This document shows positions 6,377 to 13,732 of a stretch of DNA of 35,681 nt, in pieces; position 1 is the stretch's first letter; every line of letters begins with the position of its first letter. Source of the DNA: PNNG01 sp964577055 (GTDB taxonomy: Bacteria; Bacteroidota; Bacteroidia; UBA7662). The position numbers were made by a program, and so were the translations under genes. The notes under the pieces were generated by a model. It was not told the DNA's origin, searched no databases, and was given only the letters and a program-made list of their open reading frames with translations. The stretch lies in assembly GCA_964577055.1 (NCBI GenBank), contig CAZNWC010000017.1, positions 1-35,681 on the forward strand. Reading direction: 5' to 3'.

Positions 6377-7390
6377 ATGAAACTGGTATCGTACCTCAAA
6401 GGCACCAACGCGCAGTTGGGCTTGTACCTCAACGGCAGCATCTACGATTTGCACGCCATCGACGCCAACATCCCACCCAGCATGGGGGCCTTTTTGTTTG
6501 CCGGTGAAGAAGCCATGGATGCCGCGCGGGCCGTTGAAAGCGGTTTGTTGAACGGCAGCCTGCAGGCCGAACCCGACGATGTGCCCGAAGATTTTATCCT
6601 CGCACCGGTGCCTTTTCCTACCTCTTGCCGCGATGGTTACGCCTTCCGCCAGCACGTGGAAGCCGCCCGCCGCAACCGGGGCGTTGACATGATCCCCCAA
6701 TTCGACGAATACCCCATCTTTTATTTCACCAACCACAATGCGGTGCAAGGTCCGGGCGAAATTGCCTGCATGCCCGACCATTTCCTCAACCTCGACTTCG
6801 AGCTCGAAGCAGCCATCGTCATTGGCAAGCAGGGCCGCAACATCCCCGCCGAGGAGGCCGACAGCTACATCGCTGGTTTCATGATCATGAACGACATGAG
6901 CGCCCGCACCTTGCAAATGGAAGAGATGCTGCTCAACCTTGGTCCGGCCAAAGGCAAAGACTTCAGCACCGTGATTGGCCCCTGGCTCGTAACGCCCGAT
7001 GAGTTGGAGCCCTTCCGCATACCCGCCAAACCCGGCCACACCGGCGCCAACTACAACCTAGGCATGAAGTGCTGGGTAAATGGCAAATTGGTGTCGGAAG
7101 GCAATGTGGGCGACATGGACTGGACCTTCGCCGAAATCATTGAGCGTTGTTCGTACGGGGTCGACATTTTACCCGGCGATGTAATTGGTTCGGGTACCGT
7201 AGGAACCGGCTGTTTCCTCGAGCTAAACGGCACGGGCAAGCGCCTCGATCCCGAAAATTTCAAGCCCCAATGGCTGCAAGAAGGCGATGAGGTGAAGATG
7301 GAAATCACTGCTTTGGGTACTTTGGTGAACACCATTGTGCGCGAAGACAGCAACTTCTCCATCATGGCCCGCAAAAAGGGGCAGCGATGA
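6377..7390 (+). CDS. Fumarylacetoacetate hydrolase family protein
   Basis: A 337-residue FAH-fold hydrolase of the kind that cleaves fumarylacetoacetate, the last step of tyrosine degradation, or related acylpyruvates. Family features are DGYAFRQHVEAARR, FYFTNHNAVQGPGEI, the metal-binding LDFELEAAIVIG with its paired acidic residues, GFMIMNDMSARTLQ, the GKDFSTVIGPWLVTPDEL block, and PGDVIGSGTVGTGC near the C-terminus. Its length and the GKDFSTVIGPWL block suit true FAHs in bacteria. Homogentisate dioxygenase and other tyrosine-pathway genes are not in view, so the exact substrate is inferred. The stop overlaps the next start as ATGA. Confidence 0.88.
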   Translation: MKLVSYLKGTNAQLGLYLNGSIYDLHAIDANIPPSMGAFLFAGEEAMDAARAVESGLLNGSLQAEPDDVPEDFILAPVPFPTSCRDGYAFRQHVEAARRNRGVDMIPQFDEYPIFYFTNHNAVQGPGEIACMPDHFLNLDFELEAAIVIGKQGRNIPAEEADSYIAGFMIMNDMSARTLQMEEMLLNLGPAKGKDFSTVIGPWLVTPDELEPFRIPAKPGHTGANYNLGMKCWVNGKLVSEGNVGDMDWTFAEIIERCSYGVDILPGDVIGSGTVGTGCFLELNGTGKRLDPENFKPQWLQEGDEVKMEITALGTLVNTIVREDSNFSIMARKKGQR

Positions 7391-8283
7391 ACGTTTACCG
7401 CACCATCATCCCCGCCGAGCTGCCCGCGCCCAAGCTACAAGGCTTGTTGCAAGGAGCGGTGGCGCCGCGTCCGGTAGCCTTTGTGTCGACCATCGATGCC
7501 GAAGGCAAGGTGAATTTGAGTCCCTTCAGCTTTTTCAACCTCTTCAGTGCCAATCCGCCCATTTTGGTGTTTTCGCCTGCCCGCCGGGTGCGCGACAATA
7601 CCACCAAACACAGCCTCGAAAATGTGTTGGAGGTGCCCGAGTGCACCATCAATATCGTGAGTTACGACATGGTGTACCAGATGTCGCTGGCGAGCACCGA
7701 GTACGAAAAAGGCGTGAACGAATTCACCAAGGCCGGTTTTGGCGAGCAAGCCTCGGAGCTGGTGCGTCCCCCGCGCGTGGCGGGTGCGCCCGTGCAGTTT
7801 GAGTGCAAGGTGTTGGAGGTAAAAGCCCTGGGCACCGAAGGTGGTGCCGGCAATTTGGTGATTTGCGAGGTGCTGCGCATGCACATCCGCGAGAACATTT
7901 TGAACGAAGCGGGCAGCATCGATCCGCTGAAAATAGACCAAGTAGCCCGTTTGGGTGGCGATTGGTACAGCCGTGCTTCGGCCGGTTTGTTTGAGGTAGA
8001 AAAGCCCTTGGTCACCAAAGGCATTGGCGTTGATGCCCTGCCCGAAGGGGTGCGGTTGAGCAACATCCTCACCGGCAACGACCTGGGTAGGCTGGGCAAT
8101 ATCGAAAAGCTGCCCACTGCCGAAGCCCGCGAAGCCGTGATGCACGATGCCGAGGTGCAAGAAGCCTACCGCCGTTTTTCGCTGCACCAGGAATCGCTCG
8201 AAGACCACTTCCACAACCTTGCCCATGCATGGATTGCCCAAAACCGGGTAGCCGATGCCCTGGCGCTTTTGATGGGGAGCTGA
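7387..8283 (+). CDS. Flavin reductase-like (FMN-binding split barrel) protein
   Basis: This 298-residue protein has a flavin-reductase-like split-barrel domain over roughly residues 20-190. Signature segments are VAPRPVAFVSTIDAEGKVNLSPFSFFNLFSA (read across residues 26-56), PARRVRDNTTKHSL and CTINIVSYDMVYQMSLAS, which make the FMN pocket. The C-terminal part (residues about 240-298) is mostly helical, as in other long members of the family. It overlaps the FAH gene by four bases. Flavin reductases of this family are often found beside FAH genes in Bacteroidota. They may supply reduced flavin or act on a ring-cleavage product, but no substrate is established. Confidence 0.85.
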   Translation: MNVYRTIIPAELPAPKLQGLLQGAVAPRPVAFVSTIDAEGKVNLSPFSFFNLFSANPPILVFSPARRVRDNTTKHSLENVLEVPECTINIVSYDMVYQMSLASTEYEKGVNEFTKAGFGEQASELVRPPRVAGAPVQFECKVLEVKALGTEGGAGNLVICEVLRMHIRENILNEAGSIDPLKIDQVARLGGDWYSRASAGLFEVEKPLVTKGIGVDALPEGVRLSNILTGNDLGRLGNIEKLPTAEAREAVMHDAEVQEAYRRFSLHQESLEDHFHNLAHAWIAQNRVADALALLMGS

Positions 8284-8284
8284 G

Positions 8285-9358
8285 ATGGAAGCACGATGCT
8301 ACGAACTGGTGATTTACGGCGCTTACGGCTATACCGGCAAGTTGGTGAGCGAATTGGCTGCCCAACAAGGCCGCCGCGTGCTCTTGGCCGGTAGGCGGAA
8401 AGAGCCGCTGGCCCAACTGGCGCAGTCGCTCAACCTACCCTACCAAACCGCCGATTTGGAAGATGCCGCTGCCCTCGACGCCCTATTACAGCAAGCGCCG
8501 GTGGTATTGCATTGCGCCGGTCCGTTTAGTCGCACTGCCCGCCAAATGGCTGCCGCCTGCCTGCGCACGGGCACCCATTACCTCGATATCACGGGCGAAT
8601 TGGCCGTTTTAGAATACCTCCACAGCCTAGATGGGGCTGCCAAACAGGCCAACATCCTGCTCATGCCCGGTGTGGGATTTGACGTGGTGCCCACCGACTG
8701 CCTGGCCAACAGCCTGAAAGCTGCCCTGCCCGATGCCACCGAACTCGAGTTGGCCTTTGTGACCGTGGGTGGCGGCATTTCACACGGCACGCTCAGCAGC
8801 ACCATCGAACGGCTGGGAACACCGGGTGCCGAACGCCGCAACGGCCAATTGGTGCCGGTACGCATGGGCAAACACGGCCGCTGGATTGATTTTGGCACCA
8901 AAAAACGCTTCGTAATTTCTATTCCCTGGGGCGATTTGTTCACCGCTTGGGTGAGCACGGGCATCCCCAACATCACCACTTTTACGGGTGGGAGTAAGAA
9001 ACTGCACCCCTGGCTACGCTTGTTGCCGCTGTTCAATCCGCTCTTGCGCACCGCATGGTTCAGGGGCATGCTCCAAAAGCGGGTCGATGCCCAGGTATAC
9101 GGCCCCACCCCCGAGCAAAACCAAAAAGGCTACGCCTTGGTGTATGGCCGAGTGCGCAATGCCCAAGGCGAGCGGCGCGAATTGCGTTTGCGCGTCAACG
9201 AAACCTACCGCCTCACCGCCGAAACGGCCTTGCTCATTGCCTCCAAAGTGGCTTCGGGCGATTGGAAAGCGGGTTTTCATACCCCAGCCCAGCAGTTTGG
9301 GAGCGGGTTGATCACCGAGGTGGAGGGCTGCAACTGGGTGGAAGCCGAGGAGAGTTAA
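8285..9358 (+). CDS. Saccharopine dehydrogenase-like NADP-binding protein (trans-acting enoyl reductase family)
   Basis: A 357-residue protein with an N-terminal Rossmann domain: VIYGAYGYTGKLVSELA carries the GxxGxxG loop, followed by LLAGRRKEPL at the cofactor ribose/phosphate position. The middle VLHCAGPFSRTARQMAAAC, then THYLDITGE and GVGFDVVPTDC, are typical of the saccharopine-dehydrogenase-like family that includes trans-acting enoyl reductases. It is soluble with a hydrophobic C-terminal half. The start lies one base after the flavin-reductase stop, so it completes the operon. Its last codons and stop lie in the first unit of the following repeat array. The substrate is unknown. Confidence 0.83.
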   Translation: MEARCYELVIYGAYGYTGKLVSELAAQQGRRVLLAGRRKEPLAQLAQSLNLPYQTADLEDAAALDALLQQAPVVLHCAGPFSRTARQMAAACLRTGTHYLDITGELAVLEYLHSLDGAAKQANILLMPGVGFDVVPTDCLANSLKAALPDATELELAFVTVGGGISHGTLSSTIERLGTPGAERRNGQLVPVRMGKHGRWIDFGTKKRFVISIPWGDLFTAWVSTGIPNITTFTGGSKKLHPWLRLLPLFNPLLRTAWFRGMLQKRVDAQVYGPTPEQNQKGYALVYGRVRNAQGERRELRLRVNETYRLTAETALLIASKVASGDWKAGFHTPAQQFGSGLITEVEGCNWVEAEES

Positions 9359-9546
9359 AAACTAAGAGTTAAAAACTAAGAGTTAAAAACTAAGAGTTNN
9401 NNNNNNNNNNNNNNNNNNNNNNNNNNNNNNNNNNNNNNNNNNNNNNNNNNNNNNNNNNNNNNNNNNNNNNNNNNNNNNNNNNNNNNNNNNNNNNNNNNAG
9501 AGTTAAAAACTAAGAGTTAAAAACTAAGAGTTAAAAACTAAGAGTT
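9353..9546. repeat. 14-base (two-heptad) tandem repeat array split by the assembly gap
   Basis: The unit GAGTTAAAAACTAA, or two alternating heptads AGTTAAA and AACTAAG, runs from about 9353 to the gap and resumes after it to 9546, with every visible unit identical. It starts inside the stop codon of the preceding gene. Each AACT-AAG-AGTT junction is an inverted repeat, so the array can form many small hairpins. The true copy number is unknown because the assembly breaks inside it. Confidence 0.9.
9399..9498. other. Assembly gap of exactly 100 N
   Basis: One hundred consecutive N lie inside the tandem repeat. A round 100 is the conventional scaffold filler for a gap of unknown size, so distances across this point, and linkage of the two flanks, depend on scaffolding. 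Confidence 0.98.
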
Positions 9547-9705
9547 CAGCGTTGGATTAGGGTTTCGCTGCGCTCAACCCATGAGGTTCAAGGTTCAAAG
9601 TGGAGCTTAGCGACATCCCGAGAGCCAGAGGTGACGCGGGATTCAAAAAGGCCATACGACGGCCCGACTTGCCTGGCGGTATGCTGAAATAGAAAGAAAT
9701 TTTAA

Positions 9706-10014
9706 TCACAAAGAAGTGAAAGGGTAAGTATTGTGGATGAGTCGTGAACAGTGATGAACTGTAAGAATGTCGATTCGCGCCTTATTTACAATTCGATAAA
9801 TGATTCTGTAATCACCTTTTATGAGCTGACGTAGAGACTCCATTCTAAATTCCTCAACCATATTTCCCAGAAAGGGCTGTCCCTTCAAAATCTCTACAGC
9901 GTCATACAAGGTTGAAACAGTCAATTCTGCATATCGAATTGAATCTTTGGCGATGTATTCACCAATCTCATTCAAATCACTTAAGGCCGCATTTGTCCAG
10001 TTTATTTCAACCAC
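9706..10014 (-). CDS. RelE/ParE-family toxin
   Basis: A 102-residue ParE-type toxin with the classical reading INWTNAALSDLNEIGEYIA (strand then helix), a second helix, the core strand LRQLIKGDYRIIYRI and the last strand ARIDILTVHHCSRLI. It begins with GTG at 10014 and overlaps the upstream antitoxin by 13 bases. The pattern YRIIYRI-x-DIL-VHH-S matches ParE/RelE toxins more clearly than the toxin at 5922 does. The target, gyrase or ribosome, cannot be read directly. Confidence 0.87.
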   Translation of the reverse strand: MVEINWTNAALSDLNEIGEYIAKDSIRYAELTVSTLYDAVEILKGQPFLGNMVEEFRMESLRQLIKGDYRIIYRIVNKARIDILTVHHCSRLIHNTYPFTSL

Positions 10015-10184
10015 TTCGCAAGCATTTTTTTTGCTTCGCCATGCGAATGGACCTCGTTGTTTTCAGAATCCTTCAATCCTCGCTCTACCTTTTCAATGAA
10101 AATCAACTGGTCAATCACTTGATCAACAGTAACCTTTTCAGGCAAGTTTTCAATGGCGGCAAGCAACTGCGTTTTGGTAATCAT
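10002..10184 (-). CDS. Antitoxin of the second toxin-antitoxin pair
   Basis: A 60-residue protein, MITKTQLLAAIENLPEKVTV at the start and EAKKMLAKWLK at the end. The N-terminal helix and loop followed by IDQLIFIEKVERGLKDSE are typical of short Bacteroidota ParE antitoxins, whose basic C-terminal helix covers the toxin. It overlaps the toxin gene by 13 bases. A TATCTTTA box lies 23 bases upstream of its ATG. No DNA-binding domain is obvious at this size. Confidence 0.75.
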   Translation of the reverse strand: MITKTQLLAAIENLPEKVTVDQVIDQLIFIEKVERGLKDSENNEVHSHGEAKKMLAKWLK

Positions 10185-10207
10185 GAAATCTTATCTAACG
10201 TCTTTTG

Positions 10208-10215
10208 TAAAGATA
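10208..10215 (-). promoter_or_regulatory. -7-like box TATCTTTA for the second toxin-antitoxin pair
   Basis: Read on the minus strand, TATCTTTA differs from TAnnTTTG only in the last base and is 23 bases before the antitoxin ATG. No clear -33 element was seen. Confidence 0.45.
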
Positions 10216-10468
10216 GGAAGTAGAATCGCAAGGAACAATAAAAGTGGCATTTACATACTCCACCATAAAAAATTGGCATCGGTGAAATGCCGTGCCTTCT
10301 AGGTGTGAGGCAGCAGGAAGCATCCGTAGCCAGACCTACCTCAAAACCATGCTTTCCAAGGAATGGACCAAGGCAAAACCAATACCCAAACCACAAAGAA
10401 AGGTGCCATGCTTTTCGGATATAGATCATGTCTCAAATCGGCTGGCATGGCGCACCGGCAGCGTGCGC
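10216..10468. other. Intergenic stretch with no recognised gene
   Basis: This is about 250 bases between the toxin-antitoxin promoter and the Crp/Fnr scrap. Short open frames exist on both strands, but none shows a domain, a plausible start context or a neighbour overlap. Minus-strand frames contain broken hydrophobic text, which could be debris of a lost gene. Nothing specific can be supported. Confidence 0.4.
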
Positions 10469-10558
10469 TTAGTTGGCAAGTGGGTTGCGCTGCCAATCGG
10501 CCTCGGTGAGTGTCACGTAGCGATTAATGAAATTTCGTAAAGCAGTGGGTTGGCTCAT
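10469..10558 (-). pseudogene. N-terminal scrap of a Crp/Fnr-type regulator
   Basis: A 29-codon minus-strand frame, ATG at 10558 and TAA at 10471-10469, reads ALRNFINRYVTLTEADW near its start. This is the usual beginning of Bacteroidota Crp/Fnr-family regulators, before the cyclic-nucleotide-binding barrel. The barrel and helix-turn-helix are missing, and the sequence that follows does not resume the family. It is most likely a gene fragment left after deletion. The similarity rests on about 17 residues and is recalled, not searched. Confidence 0.45.
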
Positions 10559-10703
10559 TTCAAGTGTTTTTTTACTCCAGAAAGCTGTTGAAAGCGCAAA
10601 CGGTGAACAATTTGCCAAAGTGTTTAAGTGAAAACCTGTCGTAGGCGACTGTATTCCGAGTAAACGCTGAAATGCAAGTAATTCATCACCGCCATTGCCT
10701 GCA

Positions 10704-11171
10704 TCATTGGAGTTCGGCCAATATCAGCTTTTTCATTTTGAAGGTATGCTTGATGGCTTTTTCTCTCACTTCCGGGTCCTCGCTGTGTATGAGGGTGTAG
10801 TAGGCTACTGGCACTACTTGCCACGAGAGGCCGTACTTGTCTTTGCACCAGCCACAAACGCCTTCTTCGCCTCCATTTGAAGTGAGTGCCTCCCAATAAT
10901 AATCGGTTTCAGCTTGGTCGGCCGTATTGATAACCAACGAAATGGCCTCGTTAAACGAGAAAAGCGGCCCTGCTGCCAACACTTGAAATTCCATTCCCGC
11001 TATTTCAAAAACCGCAGTTTCAAAGCTGTTTCCGCCCATTTCGGGTGGATTGGTGAATTGCCTATAGTCTTTCAATTGACCGTCTTTGAAGATAGAGAGG
11101 TAGTAGTTTACCACGGCCTTGGCATCTTTTTCTACCCAAAGGCATGGGGTGATTTTTTGTTGGATATACAT
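10704..11171 (-). CDS. VOC-family protein of the PhnB-like type
   Basis: A 155-residue glyoxalase/VOC-fold protein of the PhnB-like, '3-demethylubiquinone methyltransferase domain' type. It begins QQKITPCLWVEKDAKAVVNYY, and continues FEIAGMEFQVLAAGPLFSFN, ISLVINTADQAETDYYWEAL and GWCKDKYGLSWQVVP, all typical. An in-frame ATG exists at 11225, but homologues begin at the strand MYIQQKITPC, so ATG 11171 is used. The family is widespread and of no settled function; some act on small electrophiles or provide resistance. It is alone on the minus strand, 51 bases downstream of the META lipoprotein gene and perhaps in its transcript. Confidence 0.85.
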   Translation of the reverse strand: MYIQQKITPCLWVEKDAKAVVNYYLSIFKDGQLKDYRQFTNPPEMGGNSFETAVFEIAGMEFQVLAAGPLFSFNEAISLVINTADQAETDYYWEALTSNGGEEGVCGWCKDKYGLSWQVVPVAYYTLIHSEDPEVREKAIKHTFKMKKLILAELQ

Positions 11172-11221
11172 GGGTTTGCTTTGAAAAACGATTGCTATTG
11201 CTGCGCTATGGTGAATTTGTT

Positions 11222-12007
11222 TCATCGCAAAAACTCCTCCACCAATACCGCCAAGGGCGCCATGCGCGCCCGCTGGAGATAAAGGGTGTCGCCCGTGGGT
11301 GACAGGCTGTAATTATCGGTGCTGCTGAGTACTTTCAGGAATTCCGATTCGGTTTCCATGCCCTCGGTACAGTACATTTCGGTGGTGGCCAGCGCGCCAA
11401 ATCGGAGGCGGTTGCCGGCAGAACGTTCGTAACTGCCCATGAGGCTGTTGCAACCGGCATTGCCGCTTACCCGCCCATCAGTAGTAAACTGCAAATGCGC
11501 TTCTTTGCCGCTTTTGTTGGCGGGCAAGGGACCGCCGCGCAAAGCAACCAAACGCCAATAACGACCAGCTACCGTTGTATCGGCAGTGACTTTACTAAAC
11601 GTATAGGCTTCGGCCAAAGCACCGCTGATGCGCGCGCCGCTTAAATCGAGTTTGAACAAGCGGTTTTCGCCCACCAAAAATTGCCAGCTGCTGTCGTTGT
11701 TGAGCAGGATGCGGTTGCCATCTGCATTCCAGCTAAAACTACCGCTGTCGCGCTCGGCTACCTGGCTGCGCTCCTGGTAGAAGCTGCCCAGGCGATAACT
11801 GCCGTCGGTCAGCAAGGTGATTTCGGATTTAATGCCTGGACAATCGGCACAGGGCAGCGTGCCGCGGTAGGTGCCGGGCCAATCGAGGCTGCTGCGGCTG
11901 TTGTCGGAAGCAGGAGGGGTGTCTTTGTTGTTTTCGGCGGCAGGCGGGTTCGACTGACAAGCAGTGAAAGCCAATGCTGCAAGGACCAAAAAGGTGAAGT
12001 TGTTCAT
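11222..12007 (-). CDS. Lipoprotein with NlpE N-terminal and META domains
   Basis: A 261-residue predicted lipoprotein. The signal peptide MNNFTFLVLAALAFTAC puts the lipobox Cys at residue 17. An NlpE-N domain follows with the CxxC in WPGTYRGTLPCADCPG and ITLLTDGSYRL. The C-terminal half is a META (HslJ-like) domain with WRLVALRGG, VSGNAGCNSLMGSYE and the closing TEGMETESEFLKVL. NlpE-type proteins signal envelope stress, and META domains occur in motility- or novobiocin-linked proteins; the joint function is unknown. A longer frame starts at 12097, but it would run through the promoter and lack the signal peptide at its start. The -7 box TATCTTTT lies five bases upstream of the chosen ATG. Confidence 0.87.
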   Translation of the reverse strand: MNNFTFLVLAALAFTACQSNPPAAENNKDTPPASDNSRSSLDWPGTYRGTLPCADCPGIKSEITLLTDGSYRLGSFYQERSQVAERDSGSFSWNADGNRILLNNDSSWQFLVGENRLFKLDLSGARISGALAEAYTFSKVTADTTVAGRYWRLVALRGGPLPANKSGKEAHLQFTTDGRVSGNAGCNSLMGSYERSAGNRLRFGALATTEMYCTEGMETESEFLKVLSSTDNYSLSPTGDTLYLQRARMAPLAVLVEEFLR

Positions 12008-12012
12008 GCTTG

Positions 12013-12043
12013 AAAAGATACAAACATCCCACAGCCCGTACAA
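12013..12043 (-). promoter_or_regulatory. Promoter of the NlpE-META lipoprotein gene
   Basis: On the minus strand, TTG (12043-12041) is followed by 20 bases and then TATCTTTT (12020-12013). Five bases separate the box from ATG 12007, so a leaderless transcript is predicted. The box differs from TAnnTTTG only in its last base. Confidence 0.6.
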
Positions 12044-12075
12044 GTCGCCCGCATGGGGATTGCGACTGGCTCCTT

Positions 12076-13671
12076 TCAAAAGCCCGGCAAGGCCCAAATC
12101 ACAGGCGGAATGAGCAACAGGGCGCCCGTGAGCAGCAACAACAATTGTAGCGGAAACATGAACTTAAACCACTGCGCATAATCGATGCGGGCCATGCCCA
12201 ACACCCCAATCAACACCCCCGAAGTAGGGGTGATGAGGTTGGTGAAGCCGTCGCCAAATTGGAAAGCCAGCACGGCGGTTTGGCGTGATAAACCCAGTAA
12301 ATCGGCCAGCGGAGCCATCACTGGCATGGTGAGCGCGGCTTGTCCCGAGCCCGAGGGCACCAAAATATTGATGCCCGTTTGCACGACAAACATCACCTCG
12401 GCGGCCCAAACCTTGGGCAGGTCTTTGAACAACTGGGCTGTGTGGTACAAAATCGCGTCGATCACCAATCCTTCCTCCAAGACCACCAAAATGCCGGCGG
12501 CGAGTCCCACCACCAAGGCGGCCCCGGCCATGTCGCGTGCGCCGGCCAAAAACTCCTGCACAAAGGCATCGGCATTTTGTTGCAGCACGGCCGCATTGAG
12601 CATGCCCATGCCCAAAAACAGGGCAGCAATTTCTTCCATGTACCAGCCATGCGCCATCACCCCCACCACAATGCCGCCAATGGCCAAGCTGAGGTGAAAA
12701 AGTACCAGGTAATGCACCGAGCGCCGGAGCAACCAGAACCCTCCGGCGGCGTACAATACCACCAGCAAAGGCAGGGCAGGAAGGTCCCAATGTCCGCCCC
12801 CCGCAGCAAAAGCACTGATGGGCGTTTGCCAGGCGAAAAGCAGCAACACCACCAAGGCCAGTCCCCATGCCACCCAAGCGTTTCGTCCGCCGGGTCGGTG
12901 CACGGGAATTTCGGTTTGATCGGCTGCTTGTTGGGCCCACCAAGCATTGGCTTCGGCCGACAGACTTTTATGGGCATGGCGACCAAAACGGTGGGCATAC
13001 CACAGCACATAGCTGATGCCCACACCCGTAATCACCACAAAACAAAAGAGCCGATATGCTAATCCGCTGAATGGCTGCACGCCGGCAATGCCCTGAGCCA
13101 CCCCAATGGTAAATGGATTCAGCAAGGCACCCGCAAATCCCAGGGCCGCCCCCACAAAACACATGGCTACGCCCACCATGGCATCGTAGCCAAGCGAGCG
13201 CGCCAAAGGCACAAAGAGCAATACAAAAGGGATGGTTTCTTCGCTCATGCCGAAAACGGCGCCAAAAACGGCGAATAAAAACATGCACAGCACCATTACC
13301 AGGTTACCGCCACCCACCCGTGCGGCCCAGGCTGCCCGCTCAAGCCGCCGGATGCGCGCTACGAGCGATAAAATGCCCAAATCGAGGGCACGACTATTTT
13401 GCAACTGAAAAAACACCCCGCCCACAATAAAAATGAAGACAATGATGCCCGATTGGCGTTCAAATCCCTTGAAAAAAGCAGTCAATACCTGCCAGCTTTG
13501 GGGCTGCGTATCAACCGCAGTGAACGAGCCGGGCACAATCAACTGGCGTATGGTGCCATTTACCTGGGTGGGCTGTCGTTCGAAACTGCCACCGGGCAGC
13601 AGCCAGGTAGCCAAGGCCGCCAAACAAATCACGCCAAAGAGCAACACATAGGTGTGGGGAATTTTTCGCAT
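12076..13671 (-). CDS. YfcC-family transporter (C4-dicarboxylate anaerobic carrier superfamily)
   Basis: A 531-residue polytopic inner membrane protein with about twelve hydrophobic segments. It matches the YfcC/DcuC-like family (ion transporter superfamily) by MSEETIPFVLLFVPLARSLG, GALLNPFTIGVAQGIAG, then NILVPSGSGQAALTMPVMAP and the near-C-terminal FGDGFTNLITPTSGVLIGV. The repeated PSGSGQA and TPTSG loops fit the two halves of the substrate path. YfcC family members are thought to carry amino acids, peptides or dicarboxylates; arginine/ornithine has been suggested for some. The substrate here is unknown. The gap to the lipoprotein gene is 68 bases and holds the latter's promoter, so the two may be separately transcribed. 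Confidence 0.88.
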   Translation of the reverse strand: MRKIPHTYVLLFGVICLAALATWLLPGGSFERQPTQVNGTIRQLIVPGSFTAVDTQPQSWQVLTAFFKGFERQSGIIVFIFIVGGVFFQLQNSRALDLGILSLVARIRRLERAAWAARVGGGNLVMVLCMFLFAVFGAVFGMSEETIPFVLLFVPLARSLGYDAMVGVAMCFVGAALGFAGALLNPFTIGVAQGIAGVQPFSGLAYRLFCFVVITGVGISYVLWYAHRFGRHAHKSLSAEANAWWAQQAADQTEIPVHRPGGRNAWVAWGLALVVLLLFAWQTPISAFAAGGGHWDLPALPLLVVLYAAGGFWLLRRSVHYLVLFHLSLAIGGIVVGVMAHGWYMEEIAALFLGMGMLNAAVLQQNADAFVQEFLAGARDMAGAALVVGLAAGILVVLEEGLVIDAILYHTAQLFKDLPKVWAAEVMFVVQTGINILVPSGSGQAALTMPVMAPLADLLGLSRQTAVLAFQFGDGFTNLITPTSGVLIGVLGMARIDYAQWFKFMFPLQLLLLLTGALLLIPPVIWALPGF

Positions 13672-13732
13672 GTGCTATGATACGGAATTTGGGAGGATGT
13701 TGCGCCAAGCTGGGCTGGGGCGATGCCGGCGT

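Noticed and set aside
9353..9546. CRISPR array
   Set aside because: Units are 14 bases, identical and contiguous with no spacers between them, and no cas genes are nearby.
10181..10540. Small open frames of 82 codons on each strand as genes
   Set aside because: No domain, no promoter or overlap in the right place, and one overlaps the TA promoter.
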